Source: Pyrocephalus nanus (lineage: Eukaryota > Chordata > Aves > Passeriformes > Tyrannidae). Taken from it: a DNA stretch of 64,000 nucleotides. Of the stretch, positions 1 to 9,800 are shown in pieces (the first letter of the stretch is position 1; every line of letters begins with the position of its first letter). The position numbers and the translations under genes were made by a program. The notes beneath the pieces are model-generated. The model was given only the letters and a program-made list of their open reading frames with translations, was not told where the DNA came from and ran no database searches. Location of the stretch: positions 20,847,001 through 20,911,000 of the forward strand of contig CM076271.1 of assembly GCA_038380795.1 (NCBI GenBank), read 5' to 3'.

Positions 1-700
1 GAGACCCCGACCCGGGACACGAGGAGCGGAGACCCCGACCCGGGACACGAGGAGCGGAGACCCCGACCCGGGACACGAGGAGCGGAGACCCCGACCCGGG
101 ACACGAGGAGCGGAGACCCCGACCCGGGACACGAGGAGCGGAGACCCCGACCCGGGACACGAGGAGCGGAGACCCCGACCCGGGACACGAGGAGCGGAGA
201 CCCCGACCCGGGACACGAGGAGCGGAGACCCCGACCCGGGACACGAGGAGCGGAGACCCCGACCCGGGACACGAGGAGCGGAGACCCCGACCCGGGACAC
301 GAGGAGCGGAGACCCCGACCCGGGACACGAGGAGCGGAGACCCCGACCCGGGACACGAGGAGCGGAGACCCCGACCCGGGACACGAGGAGCGGAGACCCC
401 GACCCGGGACACGAGGAGCGGAGACCCCGACCCGGGACACGAGGAGCGGAGACCCCGACCCGGGACACGAGGAGCGGAGACCCCGACCCGGGACACGAGG
501 AGCGGAGACCCCGACCCGGGACACGAGGAGCGGAGACCCCGACCCGGGACACGAGGAGCGGAGACCCCGACCCGGGACACGAGGAGCGGAGACCCCGACC
601 CGGGACACGAGGAGCGGAGACCCCGACACGGGACACGAGGAGCGGAGACCCCGACCCGGGACACGAGGAGCGGAGACCCCGACCCGGGACACGAGGAGCG
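1..700. repeat. 28-bp CpG-rich minisatellite, 25 copies, open at the left edge
   Basis: Exactly 25 head-to-tail copies of a 28-bp unit that starts GAGACCCCGACCCGGGACAC and ends GAGGAGCG. The only difference I see between copies is one C-to-A change at 628 (copy 23). Each unit has four CpGs and a CCCGGG site. The array starts at base 1 in full phase, so it probably continues outside the window. Such uniformity suggests recent expansion or homogenisation, or assembly copy-number error. Confidence 0.98.
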
Positions 701-960
701 CGCCCCGCCGGGCCTGGCCCGTACCTGACTGCTCGAGGGTCCGCTCAGGGCCCGTCCCTCCGCTGCTGCCCACGGAGCCGCTGGAATCCCCCCGAGCTTT
801 CCCGCAGGAATCCCCCCGAGCTTTCCCGCAGGAATCCCCCCGAGCTTTCCCGCAGGATCGCCGCCAGGAGCCTCCCGGCCCTTCAGGGAGCACCGGGCCG
901 TGCCAGCACCGGACCCCGCGATTGGAGAGAGGCCGGGGGAGCGGGTACGGACCAGGTGGG
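701..960 (-). promoter_or_regulatory. possible CpG-island promoter and non-coding first exon of the neighbouring minus-strand gene
   Basis: This stretch is GC- and CpG-rich. Read leftward on the minus strand it has a CCAAT box (ATTGG on plus at 921-925) and then, near 724-730, a donor-like CAG|GTACGG followed by the 28-bp array. I see no ATG on the minus strand between them, so any exon here would be untranslated. In mammals RAD18 lies 3' of SRGAP3 in the same orientation, so a RAD18 5' end is one reading. No RAD18 coding sequence is visible and the call is weak. It could equally be an ordinary GC-rich island. Confidence 0.25.
783..854. repeat. 24-bp unit, 3 perfect copies
   Basis: Three identical adjacent copies of a 24-bp unit (starts GGAATCCCCCCGAGCTTTCC) at 783-806, 807-830 and 831-854. 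It lies inside the GC-rich island next to the 28-bp array. Confidence 0.97.
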
Positions 961-1150
961 ACTGCTCGCCTGGAGCACACCCCGCACTCGCCACCCCTGA
1001 GGCTGAGCTCAGAGCTGGGCTGATTAACCGTATTTAAGGAGGGGGGACACAGCCCCACCTGCGGCTGAGCCAATCCTGCCCCCACACAAACCCTGGCCCA
1101 CACAAACCTCTGCTCGAGCACTGCCAGCTGCCTGCAGCACCCTGCCTCAG

Positions 1151-1228
1151 GGAGGGAGGGATGGATGGATGGATGGAGGGATGGAGGGATGGAGGGATGG
1201 AGGGATGGAGGGATGGATGGAGGGATGG
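1151..1228. repeat. GGAT/GGAGGGAT microsatellite
   Basis: Simple tetranucleotide-derived repeat of ATGG and AGGGATGG. It opens a short apparent reading frame (MDGG/MEGW repeats) that is not a gene. Confidence 0.95.
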
Positions 1229-2416
1229 ACACAGCTCCTAGGGCTTATTCACTATCCCACTTGTGGCACTAAAAGCCTCATCAGAAGAGAGGATGAACAG
1301 CTTCACATGAGCCTGGATTACAAATACTGGAGAACAGGGACTTTTATTTGGAAATCAGTTGTCAATTTACTGGTAACAGTGACATTTACTCTCAGGCAAA
1401 GGCTTCATTTGGCTCATTAATTGCCAGCATTGCTTCCCAACCCAGAGGGAGCCCAGCAGAGAGTGATTTGGATGGACAGCCCCTTGATTGACCCAGCAGT
1501 GCAGGTGCATCAGGAAAGGTGTTAAGTGTTGCTTTCCTGTACCTGGTGATAACCTGGGTTAGAGCAGCCGTGCAGCAGAGCCTGGCTGAGGGATGACTGG
1601 TGTGGTGACCAGACAGTGACCACAGGGGCTGGCAGGGCTGGGCAGGGCTGTGCCACCTCCATGGCGGGACACCAGACACACTGCAGGGCTGAGCTGAGCA
1701 AGGAGCGGGCTGTGATGGACAATGCCCTGTGCTCTCGTGGTTCTCACGTCACTGACCTGCCTTTGGTTGGTTCTGTAAAATCCAAGGTGGGCCATCCCAA
1801 GGGCTGTGGTGCCCACTGGGGACCAACTGCCACCAAGCCCCTCAGTTCTTCCCTTTTGGAGGTCATCACTCTTGTCCCATTTGGCAGAGTGAGCACTAAA
1901 TTGCCTTTAATTTCACTTTTACATCTGCTTTTGTCTGACATCACTTGTGCACTGTGGGCATGGTCCCCTTACCGGACCTGTGTGATGAGTCCCCAGTGGC
2001 AGGGTGGGGGGTTCCCCACAGGGGGGACATCTTGGCTGGCACAGACCAGCACAGGTCTGGCCATGCTGATGGCAACAGGCAGATTCTCACCCCTCAGGGT
2101 GGGTTTTCTACCATCCCACATCCCTCTTCTCTGCGTGTTTGTGCCACAGGCCCAGGGCTGAGAAGAGCGAGCCCATCTGTGCTCTGGGTGGCCCATCCAA
2201 ACATACACAGCAGGACACACCAAGTCAGCTGCTGAGCATCCATGGGCATGGGGAGCAGCTACAGCATCAGCAGAGATGTGGTCACTGGCAAACAGCTGCC
2301 CACCGGCACGGGAGGGGCTGTGGGCTGTGGCATGTGCCTCTGGCCACCACCTCCAGCCAGGGCTGTGGGATGAGGGCTGGGCAAGAGGCACAGGCAAGAG
2401 GCATAAAATCACAGAC
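1229..2416. other. non-coding sequence between the left-edge island and the SRGAP3 3' end
   Basis: No open frame here resembles a known protein. One TTTATT (AATAAA on minus) lies near 1337-1345 and could be a further distal poly(A) signal. Otherwise I see nothing to annotate. The overlapping frames on both strands around 1616-2400 have the Ser/Pro/Cys-rich composition of chance translation of GC-rich DNA. Confidence 0.6.
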
Positions 2417-2441
2417 AGCCTTTTTGAGAAAAGTTAAGCAG

Positions 2442-2447
2442 TTTATT
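2442..2447 (-). terminator. distal poly(A) signal candidate (AATAAA)
   Basis: The minus strand reads GTTGAATAAACTGC. About 20 nt further on is a CA within TTTCTCAAAAAGG, followed by a GU/U-rich stretch (GCTGTCTGTGATTTTATG), the expected layout of a cleavage site near 2417-2427. It is the best placed of the AATAAA hexamers in the 3' region. Confidence 0.55.
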
Positions 2448-3333
2448 CAACGGGATGAGTCCACACCCAACCAGTGGCTTCATCTACACGGCATCACCAG
2501 CACACACAAGGACCCACTCAGACACTCTAGCTGACGGCATCTCACCATACAGTACAGAGACAACAGCGGGGAGGAGGAGGAGGACCGGTACAAGGGGCAG
2601 CAGCCAGCAGTTCCCCACGGCTGCCCGGCGTAACCAACCCCGTCCCCACCACACCTCACGGCCCAGCCACGCGAAGCACATCAGGCTCGGGACATCTCCT
2701 GCCGCCCCTGAGAACCACAACACCGCTAGGGAAACGACACACCCGGGGCTACAAAAACGACCTACCAGGGGACCTCAGCCTAAGGAACAAAGTGCACTGT
2801 CATCTCCAGCCCGGGGACCACGCGCACCGCTGAGGGTCTGTACGGGGAAGGGGCTGCTGCGGCACCGTCACGCTCGGGCAGCACCATCCCGGGCCGTGCC
2901 GGGGAGGGCCAGACTGCCCTGGCCCCGCAGGATGGACGGGGCAGAGCTGGGGGAACCGGGCCGAGATCAGCGCTTGCTCTGCACAGCAGAGGAACAGGAG
3001 CCCGCTGCAGCCGCCCCCCCTCAGGGCTGGGGGTCCCGGGGGCTGCGCGGCCCCTCGCCCGCGGTGCTGCAGGGGGGCAGGAGCACACTGCACCCCGCTC
3101 CCGGCCGGGGCTGCCACAGAAACCCTGTGAGGCCCACGCACAGTCTGTGCCCTCGGGGAGGCACCGAGGGTCAGGGTTGGTTACTCCAAACCGTGACCAG
3201 GTTCCAGTTATGATGCTCCTACAATGGACGTGGTTCGATTCTGTGCCAAGTTCGCTTACAGAAAAATACATTTCTTCCCTTAAATTTACAGTAGTTAAAA
3301 CTACACTTGGAATACTGTATTACAAAGGGGGAG

Positions 3334-3339
3334 TTTATT
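3334..3339 (-). terminator. alternative poly(A) signal candidate (AATAAA)
   Basis: The minus strand reads GGAGAATAAACTCCCC in an AT-rich block. The downstream stretch (CTTTGTAATACAGTATTCC) is only moderately U-rich. It could give a 3' UTR about 3.1 kb long. Confidence 0.35.
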
Positions 3340-4071
3340 CTCCAACAAAAAGTCTTGGTTCCCTTTTCATTAAACAGAAAAATGGAAGGACTTTAAAAGC
3401 AATCGCCTCCAGCACAACACAACTGCCCAGACAAACCCATGTGTGTACAGCTCCCAGGCCTGAACTCCAACCATTTGTTCTGGTGCTCAAAAAGGCACTT
3501 AAAGATAAGAAAACAATTGTATTAAAAATCCACAACAAAACAGAACAAAGGAAAATGAAAGGCAATAATTTAATAGAAAAACACCGGAACTTGTACCGTA
3601 TCTCCAAAAGTAAGAAGGGAGGAAATAAAACCCCTAGTGAACATGGGTTTGCTCTCAAGTCATCTTGGAAATAATATTTAAAAAAAGGAAACTGGCAAAG
3701 TGAATGTTCTCCAGGAACTAAACGGAAATAAAAATAATAATTACTGGCAACAGACACAGCGCTCGTGCCAAACGGGTCCTTCCCTTCCCAGCACACGACC
3801 GTGAGCAGCCCGGCCTGGTGGAACATCTGCTGCCACTGCGCTGGGCCGGGCCGGGGGCTGCACCAGGAAAGGGGGATGATGGAGAAATAAACACCAACAT
3901 GAACCAGCTGTGGTCATTACAAATGCCAAGGACGTTCACAGACAAGCACACACACACCGTAGTCCCTGCCGATGGGACAGGGAGGGACACGGGCAGAGCT
4001 GCTCCCCATGGGCTCTGCGACGGGCGCCGGCGGCTTTGCTTCCCTTCAGGGTTACTATTATTATTACTGGG

Positions 4072-4077
4072 TTTATT
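4072..4077 (-). terminator. proximal poly(A) signal candidate (AATAAA)
   Basis: The minus strand reads AAAAATAAACCCAG, followed by AATAATAATAG and then GC-rich sequence. It could give a 3' UTR of about 2.35 kb. The downstream element is weak. Confidence 0.3.
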
Positions 4078-4204
4078 TTTACATCGAGCTACCTACTAAG
4101 TGCAAAGATTTGGTGAGTGGCATCGGCTTTTATCTAATCTTAGCCTATTTTTGTACAGTTTACAGGTTAACAGTTACTTTCCAGCAACTAAGCAAGTACG
4201 GCAA

Positions 4205-4212
4205 TATTTACA
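4205..4212 (-). promoter_or_regulatory. Pumilio-type element UGUAAAUA in the 3' UTR
   Basis: The minus strand reads TGTAAATA, a full match to the UGUANAUA consensus bound by PUM1/PUM2. Use as a regulatory site is inferred. Confidence 0.4.
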
Positions 4213-4346
4213 GGGCTGGCAGAGCGGGGGGCGAGGGGACACGGGCTGGGCACGGGACAGGCACCGGCTGGTCCTGACGGGTCTGGGACACCGGGTCTGG
4301 GACACCGGCTCTGTCACACCAGCTCCGTGCCCTGTGCGTGGAGGCG

Positions 4347-4762
4347 CAGGCGTGGAGGGACAGACACGGAGGTTCAGGGGTGGAGGTATGGATGTGGAAG
4401 TGCAGGGGTGGAGTTATGGATGTGGAAGTGCAGGGGTGGAGGGAGAGATATGGAGGTTCAGGGGTGGAGGTATGGATGTGGAAATGCAGGGGTGGAGGTA
4501 TGGATGTGGAAGTGCAGGGGTGAAGGTATGGATGTGGAAGTGCAGGTGGGGAGGGACAGATATGGAGGTTCCAGGGTGGAGGTATGGATGTGGAAATGCA
4601 GGGGTGGAGGTATGGATGTGGAAGTGCAGGGATGGAGGGACAGACACAGAGGTTCAGGGGTGGAGGTAAGGATGTGAAGTGCAGGGGTGGAGGAGGGACA
4701 GATATGGAGGTTCAGGGGTGGAGTTATGGATGTGGAAGTGCAGGGATGGAGGAGGAGAAGGT
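4347..4762. repeat. 28-bp minisatellite with two unit types, inside the 3' UTR
   Basis: About 14 units of about 28 bp in two related forms. Type A has the core GGTATGGATGTGGAAGTGCA and type B has GGACAGATATGGAGGTTCAG. Read along plus the order is roughly B A A B A A A B A A B A B A, with a few small indels near 4540-4700. It would be transcribed as a C/A/U-rich repeat in the long 3' UTR. The open frames across it are repeat artefacts. Confidence 0.93.
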
Positions 4763-5317
4763 GCAGAGGGGCACATGTGGAGGTGCAGGCAGCCTCCCAT
4801 GAGGGTGAGCTCCCAGGCTCAGACAGGAGCCCTGGCAGGACCGCTGTGCTCCACTGCCCTGACTGGTGCCTCCACTGCCTTCTGGAAGCCAAGCTGCTCC
4901 TCCTGCAGAGCTGGGGTCTGCAGTGGGGCTGGGGTGGTGAGGAAGATGAAGGGGGGACAAAGCAAAGGCCCGGGCAGGGGAGGGTGGCTGCTGGGTGAGG
5001 CAGGAGGGTTTGTGGGCGTCTTTGCCCAGGCACAGACAAAGCAGCAGGGTCAGAGAGAGCGGGGAGGAAGGATGAACATTAAGGAGCCATTAGTACATGA
5101 CCATGGGGAAGTGCCAAATCAAACCATGGGGCATTGCATGGAAATCTGTACAAGGAAAAGCTGCAGGAGAAGCACAGAGCGTCTTGGATTCAGCGCTTAG
5201 AGCAGAGCCTGGATTATCAGACAGGACCATGCAATCCCCAGCTTTCTGCATATTTTTTTCTCTGGGTAAAACAAAATGTAGATTCCTTTGCATAACTCAA
5301 ACAGTTGTATTATATGG

Positions 5318-5334
5318 TACAGTACAGAAAGTGC
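5318..5334 (-). promoter_or_regulatory. adjacent miR-17-family and miR-101 seed matches
   Basis: The minus strand has GCACTTT (5334-5328), complementary to the AAAGUGC seed of the miR-17/20/93/106 family. Two nucleotides on is GTACTGTA (5325-5318), an 8-mer match to the miR-101 seed ACAGUAC with A opposite position 1. The surrounding AT-rich block looks like ordinary 3' UTR. Function is inferred from seed matching only. Confidence 0.35.
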
Positions 5335-6235
5335 AAAGTATCACCCATCAGATTGGTTCTGCATCTGACACGGTCAAATATGGCTCATGCTTCTCATGCA
5401 GGATCACACACTCTGAACCGAGACCCCCCTGTGCCGTTGGGCAGCTTCACACCGAGGAACGTGGTGGTGCCAAAGCCTCCTCACTGCTTACGCCCGACTG
5501 TCGAGAGACCATTGGGTTGTCTTCTTATTAATTAAAAAAAAAAAAGAGAAAAGTGTGCGAGGAAAGGGAGATGAAGTATCTCCAAACTGTGTTAGTCAGT
5601 CCACACTTTACCACAGGTTTGTCACTAGTCCTTGTTCGTTCTGAAACCTTCCAGAAAAGCAGCATTCCATGGCCCCAGTGCAGCACAGCATCCTCCTCCT
5701 GTGTGAAGGTGATGGTGCACACCTCGCTCTGTCCCCACTCACAGCTCACTCTGTCCCTGCTGCCCGGGGCATCACAGGCACACAAAGACGTCTCAGGATT
5801 CAGGACTGAACAGACTCCAGCTGGCTGGACATACACCATCATTTATGGATTTCCAGCTCTTCTCTACAACCCAGCAGTGAACAGACCCCACTGGATCCCC
5901 ATCCCTTTTTTTCTAAATGCCAAGAGGTGCAGAAACTAAATCCAGGATGGCCTTGTATTGCTCGACGCATGGCTGCTGCGGTGTGGGCCTCCACCCACGC
6001 ACAGAGTCTGGGAAACCCAGCCCAACCCACCATCTCCAGAGAGGACATTTCAGAGCCAGTTTCTGAGGTAAATCTACTGTTTTAAAAAGTCACTGAATTC
6101 TGTACATTTTGTTTTTAATATACTCCTACAGAGAGCATGTGTTCTCCAGTGCTGACACGCAGACCTGCTGTCTCCTCCTGCTATAGGACTGCAAGCTCGG
6201 GAAGTGTTTCTGCATGGATAGGGTGTGTGCACACA

Positions 6236-6267
6236 TATGTACATACACACACACACACGTATGTACA
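6236..6267 (-). promoter_or_regulatory. two Pumilio-type elements flanking a UG repeat, just after the stop codon
   Basis: The minus strand reads TGTACATA at 6267-6260, then about eight TG dinucleotides, then TGTACATA again at 6243-6236. Both octamers match UGUANAUA (PUM1/PUM2). The UG run between them is the kind of sequence bound by CELF proteins and TDP-43. The elements start 155 and 179 nt past the end of the stop codon, so every poly(A) form would carry them. The sites are seen; the binding is inferred. Confidence 0.5.
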
Positions 6268-6421
6268 GCACCAGGCCCAGGCTATGCACGTGTTCCCTTT
6301 TGGAGAGGCTCCCCCCAGCAGGGCTCTGACCCCCAGCTCGGCCCAGCGAGGCTTTGCCGTGTGCGGCCCCGCTCCCGCCCTCCGGGCCGCGGCTCTCCCG
6401 CTGCGGTCCCCGCGCCCCAGC

Positions 6422-6838
6422 CTACATGGTGCCCGATTTATCAGCCGAGCTGCTGGGGAAGAGCTTCTCGGTGGGGGTGACGGCAGGGCTGCCCACCCCC
6501 GAGCTGCTGCTGCTGCTGGAGCGGTGCTGCACCACGGGCCGCACCGGCCGCATGGGCGGCGGCCGCAGCTGCGCTCCGGCCAGCCGGGCCGACAGCGCCG
6601 GCTTGAAGGTGGTCATCATCTCCGTGGTGGAGCTGCTGCTGCGCCGCATGGCCGCCTCGGGGTCCCGGATCAGGATGGTGTGCAGGGGGCTGGCCGGCTC
6701 CGAGTTGGCGGCGCCCATCGGGGGGTTCTTCAGGGGCTCCAGCGTGTCCAGGACCACGTCGGGGGCCTGCTTGGCCGTGTTCTGCCTCTCCAGCTCCCGC
6801 AGCTCGTTCAGCGCCGTGCTCATGGTCTTCTCGATGTC
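6422..6838 (-). CDS. SRGAP3: SRGAP3 exon 22 (last coding exon, C-terminal tail, residues about 963-1100)
   Basis: Acceptor TTCACAG|GACATC, then 138 codons beginning [13 protein letters not shown] and ending ADKSGTM, then TAG at 6422-6424. The segment has an amphipathic stretch ([13 protein letters not shown]), a Ser/Pro-rich part (EPASPLHT), a basic Arg/Pro run ([11 protein letters not shown]) and seven consecutive serines. It is probably disordered and phosphorylated. It is one residue longer than I recall for mammals, at the [10 protein letters not shown] segment. Mixed CTG/CAG-type serine codons here also open an overlapping plus-strand frame that is not real. Confidence 0.98.
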   Translation of the reverse strand, partial: DIEKTMSTALNELRELERQNTAKQAPDVVLDTLEPLKNPPMGAANSEPASPLHTILIRDPEAAMRRSSSSTTEMMTTFKPALSARLAGAQLRPPPMRPVRPVVQHRSSSSSSSGVGSPAVTPTEKLFPSSSADKSGTM

Positions 6839-9800
6839 CTGTGAATGCCAAAGGGATGTCAGCACGACCCGCTCTCCTCCAGCTTTCCCAGCAGCTGTCT
6901 GCTCCACCTGGCCATCATCCACCATCCCACAGCTGCTATTCCTGCTGGAGGTGACATGAACCAAACTGCTGGGACTGAGGGCACTGAACTGCCTGTCCAC
7001 AGGTTTCCAGCCCCCAAGCCCCATGCCAGCCCAATCACAGCTGCTCACACACAATGGGAGGGACTGTGCCTGATCAAGGCAGTCAAACTGATTCAGCAAA
7101 TGCAGTTTCCTCCCTAAGCTCCTTCTGTAGCGTCCAGTGAGATAAAGCATTTCCCCCCTGCAGAGGCAGGAGCTGCCAGTGCCCTTTCGGTGGTGGATCC
7201 AGCACTTCTGCCTACTGTTGGGCAGACATCAGGATTGTATAAGGAGCAGTATCTTCCATTATACCAACAGATACAAGCGGGCAGCAGACAAGCTGCTGGC
7301 TGCTCATTTTAACACCATGGCAGCACCGTAGCTCTGAGTGCCTGAGGTGGAGGGGCTCTGAGCACTCCCCAGTGACCTCCCCTTTGGTTTCTCAGTCCCT
7401 TCCCAACACTCTTACCTCAGCAAGAGCTTCTGCTTCCAGAGATTTCTGATCCCCGAGGCTGCTGTGCCGAGTGGACCCGCAGGTTGATCTCAGGGGGTGG
7501 CCGTCAGCCAGGACCTTTCTGTCTGGGAAATTGATGCTGCCCGCGCTGCCAAACGTGGCCATCCTGCGCTTCTCGGGACTGTCGATCCTGCCCCTGTTGA
7601 GGGGGATCTTGTGGGGGCTGCTGGGGCAGGCTGCTGCTCGAGGAGGGGTGTCTATGCCGGGCCCCATCCCTCGGGGAGGGCTGTGGGTGTCGCCCCCGCT
7701 GCGGCGCCGAGGGATGGCTGCGCCGTCAGACCTCAACCTCACCCTGCAGAGAATCCAGCACAGCGGGTCACCTCCATCAGCCCCACCACAGCTGGCTGGG
7801 GGCTGCAATCGCTCAGCTCTGAGTTCAGCTCAGACCAAACTCCAGCCTTTCAGCTCCAGAAGACTCAGGCAAGAGGGAAGACAGACATTTAAGCCAGTAC
7901 CAAGGAAGGGACAGCACTGAATCATAGAATCCCAGAATCTTTTTGGCTGGGACCTTAAGGATTATCTTGTTCTAACCCCCTACCATGGGCAGGGACACCT
8001 TCCACCGGATCAGGTTGCTCAGAGCTCCATTGCACCCCCTGTACATGTTAAATCCCCATTATCAATGCATGTGAAAGCTCCTCCATGCTCGTATCACCCA
8101 GCAATGCTTACTGGGCCCTTCCCTTCCATCCTGCCCTACCCCACACACTGACTGTCCCCACATGTGATGGTGACCAACTCCATGCTCACGGGAAATGCGT
8201 TCCCCTACCTGCCCATCACTCCCCCGAAGCCGTAGTCCATGATGTGATCCGTTGGGGACTGGATGTCGTTCTTGGAGGAGGCTTTATCATCAAGCAGCGG
8301 CCCACTGCTCGCCTCGCTGTCTGCTTTCTGGCTCAGGCTGTCAGAGAACGCATCATCCCTGGGGAAAGGAGACCCCATCAGTGACAGGGCTGTGTCCCTG
8401 CAGAGAGCCAGGGCCCAGCTGCCACACAGATCTGAACATCCCCACTCCAGCAGTCCAGCCCTTTGTTACCCAGGGCTGGACCGAGGCCAGCACTTCACTG
8501 GGAGCTTGGAAACAGCTCCCATCCTGTCCCCACATCCTCTGTTCTGTGGCTGCCATTGTAATGACTCCAGGTACAGTACTTGTAAGAGAAGCAGCAGCGG
8601 CAGAGGGCCCTGGGATCTGATCCCGGGCCAGGGGGGCACTGAACAATCCAGGCCAACACTCACAAGGGAAAGGCCAGTGGTAAGCCTGGGTCACACCACT
8701 CTGGGGAGTCAGTGAGAGATGGGGTCCAGGCACACTGAGGTACAGTGTGTAATGCTTGGCTTTATCAGCCTAAAAGCAACAATCAGAGCCAATACATGGA
8801 GATGTGAACAGGCTCAGATTTCTCACTGAAGTCGTTAAACCTCGTAAAATCTGACCCGTTATTTGAGGTGGCTGAAGTGGAGCTTGTGTAGGTACATGAT
8901 TGTAACACCCTGGATCAACCCTTACCACTTTACTCACATGTCTTGCACCACGATGTACTGGTGGGGGATGAGCCCATCCACCCCGTTGTGTCTCCCTTCC
9001 CACCAGTCTTCTGATGCCCGATGGTACAGCAGGAGTGAGGCCCCTTTCTTGAAGGAGAGCTCCCGTGGAGATCGTCCAATGTAGTCAAACTTGGCTATAG
9101 CTTCAATCTGCTCCACCTCTGCACAGGAGAGAGGCACAGCGAGAGAACAGCTCAGCTCAGCCCTCACGAGGGAAGATAAACCCTACAGAGACATCTCAGC
9201 AGAGCAGCAGTGTTGCTGCTGCCCAGCATCCCCAGAGCATCTCATACTGAGCACAAACCTTCTTATTTTCAGACTGATCAATTCTTATTGCTGTTCTAGC
9301 CTTCCTGGGATCTCTCACAGACTCACAAACTACCAGCAGTTACAAACATCTACAACCAGACGGGGGAGCAGTTGGAATCTCCCTGTGTGCATCTGGCATC
9401 CTCAACTGCACTCCAGTTTTCTGCCTTTGGTTACAGAACCCCATTATCCACCAGCCCGGGATCTCATCAAGCTGTATCAAATGCTTTTTGATCAAACCCT
9501 GCTTACCTTCTCTTTCTTTCCTTATCCTGGAGACAGTTTGGCTTGAATTATTGATGAGCAACTAATGCTCCTTTGGGGATCCCCATGGAAACGATGATAG
9601 CGGCTCCAGCCACACAGCTGCTCTGCCCCCATCTGCAGCACTGCCTGACTGCTTCCCCCTTTCCCTAGTGCCACCACAGCCACCCCTGCCACTGCCAGAG
9701 CCAGCCAGCAAATGTTAACATGCCTTGATGATCTAAGACACCCAATCATTTTAATCCCCACCTGGAGACTGGCAGACAGGTGATGACAAAGCCAAACAGG

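Larger units (their letters stand above)
2417..6421 (-). other. probable SRGAP3 3' UTR
   Basis: This begins directly after the TAG stop and runs about 4 kb to the most distal good poly(A) signal. No other gene is recognisable in it. It contains AT-rich blocks, three AATAAA hexamers (near 4072, 3334 and 2442), three UGUANAUA Pumilio-type elements, miR-101 and miR-17-family seed matches and a 28-bp minisatellite. The left limit rests on the signal at 2442-2447 and a TGTCTGTGATTTTAT-type GU/U-rich stretch just beyond it. Shorter UTR forms ending near 3315 or 4050 are possible. Length and use are inferred, not shown. Confidence 0.6.

Noticed and set aside
6137..6959. Plus-strand frames of 201-235 aa opposite SRGAP3 exon 22
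   Set aside because: Shadow of the GC-rich coding exon on the other strand; the minus reading matches SRGAP3 precisely.
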